From Zeugodacus cucurbitae (taxonomy: Eukaryota > Arthropoda > Insecta > Diptera > Tephritidae): DNA of 64,000 nucleotides. Positions 1 to 11,940 of the stretch are shown here, in pieces. How positions within the stretch are numbered: position 1 is the first letter of the stretch; every line of letters starts with the position of its first letter. The notes beneath the pieces were generated by a model. That model ran no database searches, had not been told where the DNA came from, and saw nothing but the letters and a program-made list of their open reading frames with translations. Made by a program: the position numbers and the translations under genes. The stretch is from contig NC_071671.1 in NCBI RefSeq assembly GCF_028554725.1, positions 5,678,501 through 5,742,500 on the forward strand, in the 5' to 3' direction.

Positions 1-2668
1 CTCCAGTACCTAACCTGTATGAAAAATAGGGACTGTTATGTTGACAGTTATGAATTTTAATCGAAGAGGTTATCATCTAACTTTCAGGCAACTCATAAGT
101 AACGCAAAAAAGGATATACATTAAGGACACAGAAGACAAGCAGTGACGCCATAAAACCGATTAAAGTTAAATTGCCAAAAATATATGCAATAAAAGTCAT
201 TGTAAACGTGTGATGTCTGAGTGATGAGACACACACCATAAACCGATTGGTGTAAACGAATTTTAATAGTTAATGCGTTTATAATGAACTCACTGTGGAA
301 CAACAATAAACACCACAAAGCCAATGCTAACAGCGTTGCTTGCACACGCAAAATTTTACTAAAATACAAAATTATTATTGAAAAGCCAAATGAAAACGAG
401 CTGCTATCGTTGGATGATAGTGAAAAGAGTGCAACGGAGAAAATTCAGCAAATTACATTACACACATTTCTAAACGAAAATCAGAAATATTTATATACAT
501 ATGTAGACGATAAGCGAGGGAGAGGTGTGCCGCGAGCGGGCGCTCTTAGTCTGAAAGAGTTCATTGTTTGGCAATCAATTTTACTCAGCCAAACAAAAGC
601 GCTCCGATGGACGCATAAAAAGCCAAACGAGATGAGTGTGAATGTGCAACAACAACGAAAAATGGTGTTAAAGTGGTGGGCGGTCAAATATATATCTATA
701 TATACCGTTAGCATATTGTGTGCAGTAAAACAGCTGTGTCACCAAAACAATATGCACTTTGGTGTGGTGGCGCCGAAAAGTATGCAAAGCATTGTTAAAT
801 GTGCATTTGTTTGTAAGTGTAAGCTGGTGTTGCAGCATGCACTGCAACAGCAACACAAGCAATAGCAAACAACAATGAAAATTGCCACAAATAAACTGCA
901 ATGACGCAGCACACAGGCAACGCGCCTGGAAGTATGCTACGAAATGTGCATTTTTGTTGCTCGCTCTATTGTGCGCATATCTCAATGTAAATCAGTGCAG
1001 CGTATGCCATTTACCGTTACGCATACATACATATATATACACACACATATATTGCGAAGCGCTATCTACGTTGTGGGCGTTGCGGTTGCCTTGTTGCAAG
1101 CCAGAAACCAAATCGAAATTTAATGACAACACATTTGTCATTGTCAATGTCAAAGTGTCAGGCAATGACACAGCCAGCACAGCCTTGGAGATCGCTTCCG
1201 AGCGTTAGTTGGCTATAGAGAAGTGAGCATACGTTGCATATCTTTGCTGCTGCTTGCTGCAGTTAGCTGCGCACAGTGTAAACAAATGTAGAGCAAGTCA
1301 CTAAAGAAATATGTTTGCCTTTACCACGTGCATGTAACAAGTAAGGACATTGTGTAGCAAGTATTAGCCAATGTAAGGTGTGTGTGTAAGGCGATTGTGT
1401 GTGAATAGTGAAAGTGCATTTTACTTCGTTGGAATTACCTGTTTGCTTTTAAGCATAGATTTCGAAAAGATTGATTGGAATTATGGTCGGTTTATTTCTA
1501 CAGTTTTAATAATATTCAACCAGCATTTGAAACGTCTGTTAGCCATTTAAGATAGTCCAAGTTAATTTGGAGTAACCAAATCTTTTCTAAGCGTCGGAAA
1601 CCGATTCAGTGTGTTCTGTGTTATTTTCAAAACTCAAAAATGTTGATAGCCCTTTCAAAAATGAATGAAACACTTGCTTTTTAAGAAAACGATGACTTCT
1701 CAGTTATGGAAGCCTTTTGTAGATAGTAAGCATTGATGATGATTCCTGCCATGTATATTATAAGACACTCAATTTCTGGAGAACTTTGCCTTAGTAAGTT
1801 TTAAGCGACTTTGTTTATTCTTTTCAATAGATGGTACCAATAGAATGGCTTCTATGTACTTCTATATGTACTATTTAATTCCATAAGTTTATCATTCTTT
1901 TTTATCATCATTTACCATCTTAAAGTTTATTAAAGACAACAACTTTTAAATAAATTACTCTCTTCACTTATCCCCCAACCTTTCCTTCAAATATTATACA
2001 TAAGTAAGAAAAGGTAGGAGCCCCCCTTAGCATCAAACTATTCACTTCATTTGCCAGCAGTCATTTGCCTCCTATAGCTAGAAACCCTCTCATTACAACC
2101 GAGCATCTAAGTGACAAATTATGAGATAAAATAAATTTTAAGTACTTTACCAACTGTAGTAAAATACAATAAAGTTTCTGAGTAAATGCACCAGCTGATA
2201 TGCGAACCACATACATATGTAGACAGTTGAGGTAGGCAGCGCTGAATACCTTATTCAATAAAGTAGAAAATAAATGAGAAGAATAGTTGGAGCAGAAATT
2301 ATAGGGGATATTAAATAGATGCTATTGTCTATCAGAACACTGTAAGATAAGAAAAATACATTTAACTTTTTTTAGATAAAATAGGGGAGATTATATTATA
2401 GAAGTTAGAAGAAGGCAGTACTTGAGTTCTATTTTTTATTAAAAAAATATAGTTTATAATATTAGAGTACAAGTTCTGCTTGAAAAAAATTAGTTTTAGT
2501 TAAGTGTAACTACATTTTACGCTAGGGTGTGCAGCTTCGCTTAAAATACTTTGACTCCAATATGTAGGCAACGTTTTCTTTCTCGTATTGTGTGCGTATA
2601 TTTTGCGATTCATTGCCTACATTTAGGATAAAAAACAAAAATCAAAAAAGAAATATATTAGTAAGATG
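1..2668. other. Gene-free stretch apart from a doubtful ORF
   Basis: Apart from the doubtful frame at 284-865 I see no coding or structured feature. Two partial copies of a dispersed GCCTAC...TAGG-type motif occur near 2560 and 2615. Confidence 0.5.
284..865 (+). CDS. Unrecognised 193-codon open frame, doubtful gene
   Basis: This is the longest ATG-initiated open frame in the first 40 kb. I recognise no domain. The product is basic, has no clear signal peptide or membrane segment, and ends in a Gln/His-rich tail. No intron border or polyadenylation signal ties it to a transcript. The local base composition is less AT-rich than most of the window, so a frame of this length can arise by chance. 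It could be untranslated sequence of an unseen gene. Listed only because of its length. Confidence 0.15.
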   Translation: MNSLWNNNKHHKANANSVACTRKILLKYKIIIEKPNENELLSLDDSEKSATEKIQQITLHTFLNENQKYLYTYVDDKRGRGVPRAGALSLKEFIVWQSILLSQTKALRWTHKKPNEMSVNVQQQRKMVLKWWAVKYISIYTVSILCAVKQLCHQNNMHFGVVAPKSMQSIVKCAFVCKCKLVLQHALQQQHKQ

Positions 2669-2669
2669 C

Positions 2670-3319
2670 TTAAGGGGTTAGGGGTAGTCAGAGACACGAA
2701 AAAATTAGAATTTTCAGTAATTTTTTTTAAAGTCACGAAAATTTAAAAAAAAAAGTTATAATTTCCAAAGTTATAGCTGTCTGTGTTGACCCAGTTTCAG
2801 AAAAGGCCTTGCGGTGATAATCATAAGTCCTTGGAGATTCATCTAAAATCAATCAGATAAAAAAATTAGTTTTATAAATAGATAATCCTGGGTCTGATCG
2901 AAGCTTTTTTTTCAAAAATAAACAAAATGGTGGCCTCAGGAAATTTTTTTCTAGATTTTCGGTAAAAAATCAACAGTAAATTGGTTTTAAAAAATCGAAA
3001 TTTTTGAAAAAAAATCCTTCGATCAGTCCCGAGTTTATTATGTATTCTAAAAGCTGTATGAATTTCATTAAAATCTACTGAGCGGTTATCGAGTTACAGT
3101 TGCCACCAGTTCAAAAAACTTAGTTTTGAGAAAAACATTTAAAGTTTCGCTCTAGCGTTTTGGAGTGCCCGAGCGATCTTTGTTATTTGTCGAATAACTC
3201 GAAAAGTTATTATCGGATCAACTTAAAATTTTCCGAGAATATTTTAAAGATATTACACTTAACAAAAATGCAAAAAAAAAATGATTTTTTGAAAATCCTG
3301 ACTACCCCTAACCCCTTAA
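2670..3319. mobile_element. TTAA-flanked foldback MITE, family 1
   Basis: A perfect 23-bp terminal inverted repeat lies at 2669-2691 and 3298-3320. It contains TTAAGGGGTTAGGGGTAGTC and its complement. Reading the outer TTAA (2670-2673 and 3316-3319) as the target duplication leaves a 642-bp element with GGGGTTAGGGG ends. The inside is partly palindromic: a TCTGATCGAAG near 2892 is mirrored by CTTCGATCAG near 3018, with A/T-runs beside both. There is no transposase frame. TTAA duplications are typical of piggyBac-type elements, but the ends do not match a piggyBac family I know, so the superfamily is inferred. Confidence 0.82.
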
Positions 3320-3320
3320 G

Positions 3321-6300
3321 TAATAAGAATTATAAAATTATTTTTAAATCTATTTCTGACAGTTTCTTAACGGTCTACTTATTGAGAGATTCTTTGCTTT
3401 ACAAATAGTTTGGTTGAATACACTTTAAGCTTCATTAATTGAATGTGAGACATCGCTGCTTTATAATAGACCGAAGACTTCTAGCACCGCACATCACAAA
3501 CCCTTTACGTCCAACTACCAGAAGTGCGTTTCAGACACACCTTCCTGCATTACTTTTAATATTTTCTTTTAGTTCCACTTTTATTGCGATTTTAAGCACG
3601 CGCGACACGCACTTCGTTGCTTTGAACTACACGAAGCACACGCATGTCTCACTGCTGGCTTAGCCGTGTTTAAAGTTTTCTCCACAGCGCAAACGCCCCA
3701 ACAATTGGAGCTGTAGTTGTTGTTCAAATTTTCAGCATTTTTTGCTTAGTCTCAGTTCCACCGAGTTTAACAGCTTGCGGTGGGCGCAAAAAGTACACTC
3801 ACTCGGTCGAAAAAATGCTGTAAATAACTAAGTGTGAAACAAAAAAGTTTACGAAAGAAAGAATACTAAAAAATAATAATAAAAAATAATAAAAAAAGCA
3901 AAATAAAAACTTTAACAAATAAGTTGCATTAAAATATGTTTGCAGAGTTGCGCGCTTTTTTTCGCTACCCTACATCTGTAGTGCGAACTTTCTTTGCTTC
4001 TCAACAGCATTCCTTGTTATGTATTTTCTTTCACTTTCTTCTTCACGTTTTTAATCTTTTCACATTATATTTCACCTCACTTTGTTCCACCAGCTACCTG
4101 CTGCTGTCGTAAATATGACGTAAATAATGAAAATCTGATTTCCAGCTTAACTTTCAACTGTCGCTGCAGGTCGGTTAGCTGTGCAAACTTTATGTACTCG
4201 CTCCTACATATATATAGTTATATAGCTGCTTGTATTCCAAACTCAACTCCCCACCTACCTTCACAGTCTCACAGTTATTTACTCAATCAGCGTTGCGCTT
4301 GCTTTATAACGCTTTATAAGTCTCCACTTTCGCCTTTTCATTTACTTTTTATTGGAGTCACATGTCTTGCATATTCTCCTTACTTTCCTCCTTAGGCAAC
4401 TACTATTTTGCTTTACAACTACAAGGTTTACTTACTCAACTGTAGTTTATTTAATTCTGTTGCGACTTTTACGTCAATTGCTTTTCCCTGAAATGCGTTA
4501 AGTTGTGCTGAGATTTTTTCATATGCCTTCTCCTTGTTTCTATTCCCTTGAAGTGAATATCCTTGAGGACTAAGTTTGCTGTTTATTTTTCCTAGCTTTC
4601 AAGTTTACTTGTTTTTCAGTTCTTATTATTTTCGGTCTGATTTCCATTTCTTCCCTTTTTTAATCCCGTTTTTTAAATCCCTAAAATATATGTAGTTTTT
4701 GCTATTTTGACTCTTCATAATAGAAGATTATTTTCAACATACAGTTGATAGATGGGAACTATTTCCTTCTTTGAAACATATAGTATCTTGTAAGAGTCTC
4801 TGTCTGTCTATGCAAAGTTGGATCCAAGATCAGAAAAAAACTGTTCCTGAATCGAAATCTATTTATTGTATTACAAGTATAGGTCTAACGACTTGCTCTT
4901 TCCAGTAACCCTTTCGCAAGTTCATCGAGTCTTATAGAAGAAGATAAAATTTTACTATATAAATTCTGTTTCGGATCTTATGACATTTTGGCTAATTTAA
5001 TTGATAAATCGGAATCACTTAAACGTCTATTCTTTTGGATTGCCAATAGATGTACGGAGCTGATAAAATTTTAGTCCAGAATGACGACTTCAAGACATTT
5101 ATGTTCCACGCGACGGATCTAGTACTACTTCCTGATGGCCGAGATCGGCTTCAGAGTACACTTTATAGAGAGTTCTTGAAAGACACCTTTTATAACGATT
5201 TTTAACGAATTTTCAGTATTTCTTACTAAACTCAAAATTATCTGGTTAGAAAATTACAGCTCCTAGGACTTTCAAATTAATGGAATGCCTAAAGAGTATT
5301 ATTTGAGTTTTGAAAGACTTCCAGAACTCTTGATTTTTCAAATGGTTTGTACCATGAGCTCTTTATAACTTTGACATATGAATTCCATATCTTATGTATT
5401 CACCAGCAATATTTTTAGAAAAAATAAAGCCGCCCGAAAGATGAATCCCACTACCCCAGATATTATTAATTAATTACATGAGCAGTTATTCAAGTAACGG
5501 CGCTCCTTGGCTCTATTTCCCAACTAAGTTAACCTCACTTTTCGCATTCTACAACTCAACAGAAAAAAAACACTACCAAAAAACCGAACTACAACCAAAG
5601 CGCATAAAAATATTTTCTCCCCACACCTTCCACGTCTTTGTTTGGACGCAGTTGAATAGTTGAATTGAAGTTGTAAAAATGATAAAGTTGACTACCCTAC
5701 GTGGGGGACTGCAGCAGAGACATATAGTACTGCAATAAGTCAAAAGGTAGCCGAAGGTAGCAGCGCATAGCATGTGAAAAAGTAGACGAAAGTGAATTAG
5801 ACTTAAGCCATAACGAAATAAAGAAAAAATTGTGAATAAGCGTGGAGAAAATTGCAGCGAAAATGCGAATGAATGAAATGAAGGCAAAAGTTTTGCGCTT
5901 TTCTTAAAATTGCACGACATGAAATAAACTCAATTTTTCACGGCATAACCAACCAGCCGGGGTCAGTCAGTGGTGAATGAGAAAGTTTTTACCACTGTTC
6001 AACTGAGTACGGAGTTGATGCTGCGGCATGGCGGTAGTTTTGCGGGTAATTCGCTTAATACGAGCGCATTTTCAGACATTCCACAACTACTGGATGAATT
6101 TCGTATATAATACGAATAAAATGTTATGACTGTTGTATATACGAGAGAAAATTTCGACCATATACGAGTGGGGATCTTAAAGTCAGAGAATATTTTTTTT
6201 ATTAAAAAAGTTCTAGTTCTAGTACTGTTGTATACATATATAAGCTTGAGAGCAGCACCGCAGAAGTCGACCGTTTTTTATGCTCTAATGAGCTAATCGT

Positions 6301-6380
6301 GTTACCTAAAGTGTTCGCTGAGACCATGGAAGTTTTCGGATCTTATATGTAAGCTCTCCAGGTTAATTTGTTTTTGTTTT
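3321..6380. other. Gene-free stretch, nothing recognised
   Basis: AT-rich single-copy-looking DNA. Short frames at 3439-3663, 3994-4395 and 5478-5663 show no domain, and no splice signals are convincing. Confidence 0.5.
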
Positions 6381-6720
6381 TCAAAACTTAACCTGAAATT
6401 TTTAGCTATACAACTTCAAAGTTCAAAGACCAGTTCTCAACAAGCTCCAGAGCTTTATAAGCTTTAGAGAGTTCTATCAGTTTTAAAAAGCTGTATCAGT
6501 TTGAGAGAGCTTTTTTACCCCAAGAGCTTTTTTAACATTTGTGTTCTAATTTTTTAAAACTTAACCTCAAATGTTTGGCTATACACTTTCTTAGTTCAAG
6601 AGAGTAGTTCTTAACCAATGATCTATATCAGCTCTAGAGCTTTATCAGTTCTAGAGAGCTTTATCACTTTTAAACAACTCTTTTAGCTTAATAGCTTTTT
6701 CAGTACTTGAAATTTGGACA
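6381..6720 (+). repeat. Diverged ~173-bp tandem duplication
   Basis: Two neighbouring copies begin with AAAACTTAACCT near 6384 and 6557. They continue with the same order of landmarks: AGCTATACA-like, AGTTCAAAGA-like, AGTTCT, and repeated AGAGCTTTATCAG. The unit itself contains degenerate AGAGCTTT repeats. Confidence 0.6.
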
Positions 6721-8779
6721 GGGCTTATGAAGAATTACTCCATATCACTCGTATTTCAATCTCTCTAGGTCTAAATTTCCAAAACCCACCACTACCTACT
6801 ACGCCGTCAACTTTTATACATTACAGATGGCATATGAATGAGCTTGCAAAAGCTTGAAATGTACAGTGGATGGTAAATATTGTTCCACAAATTTCAGCTA
6901 ATATTTTTTTACTGACCTCTCCGACTACGCTCGTACAAGTATCTCCCTCCTTATGTATGAACTCCTACACTCGTAAATAAATAAAATTAATAATAAAACT
7001 TAACAACAAATTGTTGGGGATTACCATCAGTATTTCGGGCCGAGCAAACTACGGGCAGTTTACTTAAGCGTTGAGTGTGTATGTTGGTGTATTCAGACGG
7101 CTGCTGGTGGATAATGAAAGCACGATCGGAGCCTACTAACTGCACAGTAGCAGCACTTGATGGTCATTTAAAGTAGCCGCACAAGTGTAATGTACTAAAG
7201 CAAAAACAACAACAATAACCAATGATTTCTTCTTTATTACACTTGCTCTTTGCTCAAGTATTTCATTTGCTTTTTTGCTCTTGATGTATCTGCCATTACA
7301 CTTGCTGCTTATTCATTTACTTTCTTCGGTGACCTCAAACCACAATCCAGTGCTGCTGCCAAGCGAAATGCTTGAGTCTATACAAATATTTTTTGGCACA
7401 AAGTCGGAAGTTATTTATTATGAATTTAATTTAGCAAACGCTAAAGGATATGCTGCTCTGCTCTAAGGCAAGCTGATTGAGTGCGTTATAAAAGTAAGGA
7501 GCAGAGAAGAAGTAATGAAATAAAAAATCACTGCTTCGTTGAGCATATGAATGCAGTGCACAAATGAGTATAGAAATGTGGAAATTGTATAAGATGGACT
7601 TATTATAAAATTTTCTGTGATACTAGGTACTAATTTAAATGCTATCAGAAATATTTACCTTCACATTTTTTAAGGCAGAGTCGTCATTGTGAATCCTTAA
7701 GGCATTGTTGCATAGAAGATGGACTTAAGGACATGCCATTGAAATGGTAACAGGATGCTCTTAAATTAGTTCAAATTGAAAGAAATATACGCTTCAAAAT
7801 TTGGTCCCCAATTTATGGTGGTTTTATTTACAGAAAAAAAACAGTCTGTGTTGCATGCAACATTATGCTTAATACTCTTTACATGCATATTTATAATTAA
7901 GTTTATTTTTCTTTTTTCCAATATGTAACTTGTGGCGAGCAAATTTTTTTGTGCCAGCAGAACCACAGTTTTTTCAACCACTAGCCGTTTTTTGCTGCTG
8001 CGCTTCTTTTAGCTGTTATACAGATAACAGTTAGTCTACTGCCCTCACAAACCGTTATTATGTCACTGACTGGGCGCTGTCAAGTTGGCAAAACAAGCTT
8101 TGACTGTGGCAGTATGCATGCAAATGACGGCATAGTGTGCAACGTAGACAAATGTGGCATGTGGCAAGTGGCACAAAATGCCATTTAACCGGATAAGTTT
8201 AACCGCCCAGCTGTTTTTTTTTTTTATAAATACCCACACACAAAGCTTTCGTGCACACACAAGTATTTTAATTTGTGTGCCGTTTTTTACGTGGCTCATG
8301 TGCCGCTATCTTGCTATGGCACACAGCATCACAATTTGCTACAGTGTTTTTTCATACTCGCGCAACATGTTGCACGACGGTGTATAATAGTTTTGTGCAA
8401 CTAACGGTTACTGTGTGCCCGTTCGTTCGTCTATATGTCCAAGCCTCTTTTATAGCAGGTTAGAAAAAATAGGTAAAATTGGACACTGACCTCGCCTACT
8501 TCTCATATAACTTGATGCCCATCTCTGATATGATCTCTTTAATGAAATTGGATGTAAAAATCAAGAATTGTAAAGATAAATGCAATCAGTCTCGACACTC
8601 TCCTAGCTCCTATATCAGAAATGTAATCATATGTGTAACTGTAATGAACGTCTGAAGACCCCTCAACACATAAACAAATTTAACCAGACGTGACCTCTTT
8701 AAATCCAAAGACCATTGACTTCGAACAAACTGTAAACAAATCCCATTCAAAGTTCATTAACCACGTCCCAAAATGTAAA
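6721..8779. other. Gene-free stretch, nothing recognised
   Basis: No supported gene, RNA or ordered repeat was seen. The overlapping short frames near 8063-8463 lie on both strands and have no domain. Confidence 0.45.
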
Positions 8780-8912
8780 CAATGACCTTGACCTTGTTTT
8801 CATTTGGGCTGAGGTCATTGACCTCACACAAGGTTTGTTTCCATTTTGGCTGAGGTCAATGACCTTTGGCTGGGGTTCGTTTACATTTTGGGCTGAGGTT
8901 ATTGACATTTTG
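8780..8912 (+). promoter_or_regulatory. Short array with ecdysone-response-type palindromes
   Basis: A unit of about 42 bp, including TTTGGGCTGAGGTCA, occurs three times. It carries two perfect inverted AGGTCA half-sites with a 1-bp spacer, AGGTCATTGACCT at 8812-8824 and AGGTCAATGACCT at 8853-8865, and a decayed third copy at 8896-8908. Such IR-1 palindromes match the known consensus for EcR/USP and related nuclear receptors. Just upstream, TGACCTTGACCTTG near 8783 contains on the minus strand TCAAGGTCA, the FTZ-F1-type extended half-site. The motifs are seen directly; binding is inferred. Confidence 0.5.
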
Positions 8913-9159
8913 GTTAGGGATCATGTGAGTTTAGGTTATTGTACATTTCGGAGGTCCCGTAAGTTCAATTGTGTTTACATTTGGAAGGGTTTTGTCAGCT
9001 ATCGATTTAGTGGTAGATAGGATATAAGATAGATCAAAGTAGTTGTAATCAGTGTTCAAAGCGGTCATATTCAATGATCGCTTTAATTTAGAGCCTAAGG
9101 GAAATATAATGAAATCATCAGTCATTCTATAGATAGACTTTTCTTACAAATTATCAAGT

Positions 9160-11429
9160 TTTGCTGACATCGGAAGGAATTTGCATGCTTTCGATTTTCA
9201 CATGCGAAGGAGGGTATAAAGTGTTCGGCTGCATTAAAATTTGGCTCTCCTTTACAATTTTTTTATGGAGAAGTTGTTCTGCTGTTTTTCAGTTTGCTTT
9301 GTTTTTTGTTTTTGTTTCTGCACACTTTTGCATATGTTTTATCGAGCCTACAATGTTTATCTGCCGCTCTGTTGGGTAATCATCTATGTTATTCTTTTTT
9401 GTTGCGTTTATTTTGGTTTTTCTTGCTCATGGGCACTGAGGCTGATAAGCGTGTTGTGCACTGTTGCACTGTTTTGTGTACGAATTGGACGACTGTTGCC
9501 CCAATTACCCTACGAATGTTTTGCGTACGCTGATGTGTGACTTTTTCTATATGCTTCAGTTGTCTATTTTCCGTTTCTGTTGCCTACTTTTAGGCGTGAG
9601 TGGCATTATATTTGTTGTAGTTGTAGATTAATACCCAAAAATATGCAATAAATCGGTTAGGAGAGTTTGTGTTGCATTTTTAAAATTAGTTTAAAGTTTT
9701 TTTGAAATTATTGCTGTTTGGCTGCATACTTTTAGGCGCCATCAAAAGTAATTCTTTAATTTTTTATAAACAATTTAAGGTAACTTCGCAAATTTAATGT
9801 TAGTTCACTGTAGTTGTTAATAATTTATTTTTATTTTAGCTATTTCACTAATAAAGATAGCATACTTTTAGGGCTCATTGTAAATTTTTTTTTGTTAAGA
9901 TGGATTAATGCACATATATTTTTCACTTTATTATACGTTTTTCGATTTTATATTTGTATATTTTATTACTTTCATTTTTATGTTATTAGCAATTGCCTAC
10001 TTTTAGGCTTCAAATTTAAATTTTTGCTAAATTTAATATTTTTTCGTGAGTTTTATTAAAATTTCCTCTCATTAACCACTGCTTGATAATTTTTTATGCA
10101 TGTGTGCTTACTTTACACACCGCCTTCGAAAGTGTTGCCTACCTTAAGGCGCACACGCTTCACTTTTAAGTCTCTGTGCGTCTTCGTTTGCTCTAATTTC
10201 TGCTATTCACCTGTGCTTTCAACTTTTATCATTTAGGTGAAATCGTGCGCTCCAAAAACGCCCATTTCAAATATGTTTTGTCCTACTTTTTCGTAACTTT
10301 CACACGCAGATGCGAAGTAGCATGTAAGAAGCTGCGTGGCTTTTAAGTTTTTTTAGCGTGTTCAGGTGGGTGTGTCTTCCTGTGGTATTATAATAAAAGT
10401 GCTGCTGTGTTGGTGGCATAAATTTATCTGAATGTGTCTGTGTTTTGGTTTTGATATGATTCTTATGCTAAATCGCCTCACTTTCGCTGCAATTTGTGTC
10501 ACTTAACTGCATATGTTTGAGTCAAAAGTGGTGCTTGTACCCACTTTTTCTCGCGAAGTTTTGTCTTTTACATTTTTTTAAGTGTTCTTGTGGTCTGAAA
10601 CGTTCTTATTATGCTACTTAAATGTCTGGTATATTTTATGGACTTTCATATGTAAATATGAGTCTGTTTAATGATCATAATTCTGGCTGAAACATAACAC
10701 AGTAATGCTAAGTATCTGTTTTATAGATTTTATCACATACTGGCTAATTCAAAACTATACTAAAAGCTACCGCTACTTTAGAAGTCCAGAAATGGTCTTA
10801 CACTTTTACTGGAACCAGAGGTTTTCACTATAAAAATCGGCTCCGTTTACTCTGTTTTTTTGATCGAAGCACTATCTGCAGAGACAATGATGCTTTTGTG
10901 GTGATTCAGGGTCAAAGCCCCACAATTTTATGCATATGTTACTATCTCAAGCTTGTTCTCACATCATTTTCCTTTTTGTGTTCATTATTTTATTCTAGTT
11001 CTTTTCTCTATAAAACAAGAAAAAAATCTTTTTTATTCACACTTTCACATAAGTTTACCTACCCATATGTAATATGAGGCGTGCTTTTAGGCGCACAGCA
11101 GAGATTTGCCTAAAGCTTATCCACAAAGTAAAGACAGCAAGTAAAGGCAGGTGCTGAGCTGAAACAAATGACACTTTCTGATATTGCAAACGATAATTTC
11201 AAATGATAAGCGTGTGTAACTTAGGTGTATACAAAGTGCTGTGATGTGTTTCTTCGCCCTTTCACCTTCTAACTGCTACCTTTTTTAAGAATTTTTGTGC
11301 AATTGATTGCTAACGATGATAGCTGAGCTTATTAAGGTTAATGCTCAACTATTCTGTTTGATACATGAAGAAAAGAAGAAAATTGCGCCTAAAAGTATAC
11401 TACTAAATATGTATTATAGATGTATGAAG
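9160..11429. other. Gene-free stretch with dispersed TACTTTTAGGCGC-like motif
   Basis: No gene is supported. A motif close to GCATACTTTTAGGCGC recurs at about 9581, 9724, 9860, 9995, 10135, 11081 and, inverted, 11385. More copies lie at 12454, 13025 (inverted) and 13181, with scattered ones elsewhere. I do not know what it is. Confidence 0.5.
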
Positions 11430-11932
11430 TAGAGCTCTTGGTATTCGACTAATCGACTAACCGGAATAACCGAATAGGACATTATTCGAATAATAATATT
11501 CGGTTTGCACTATTCGGATAATCGTCAGTCATCGACTATTCGTTTAACTGCCCATTTTCGACTATTCGTTTAACCGTTCGTTGGCGCCTATTCGAATAGT
11601 AAAAGTTCATTAAATTTCTATGTTTATTGAAAAATATGAAACTCATGAAAAATGCGAACAATTGACATTTTCCCAAATAAAAACAAACAAAATTCAAAGG
11701 CTGCTTGGATTTCAAACAATTTTCATTTATTCAAATGCTCACAGCGGAGCAACTATTCGAATAGGCGTAGCAGAACAACTATTCGAATAACCGTAGTAGA
11801 ACGATTATTCGAATAGTCGTAACATTGCGACTTATCGAATAGTACTAACCGGTTAATATTCGTACGAACGGTTACAAACCGGATATTCGAATAATCCGTT
11901 TTCAGGTTAATTGAATAATTTTAAGAGCCCTA
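11430..11932. mobile_element. hAT-type MITE with 8-bp target duplication
   Basis: GTATGAAG occurs directly outside both ends, at 11422-11429 and 11933-11940. The ends are inverted: TAGAGCTCTTGGTATTCG at the left and, on the opposite strand, TAGGGCTCTTAAAATTATTC at the right. An 8-bp duplication is the mark of hAT elements. The 503-bp interior is full of TTCGAATA-type palindromes, including three tandem units of about 30 bp near 11750-11830 built on ACTATTCGAATA. There is no transposase frame, so it is non-autonomous. Confidence 0.85.
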
Positions 11933-11940
11933 GTATGAAG

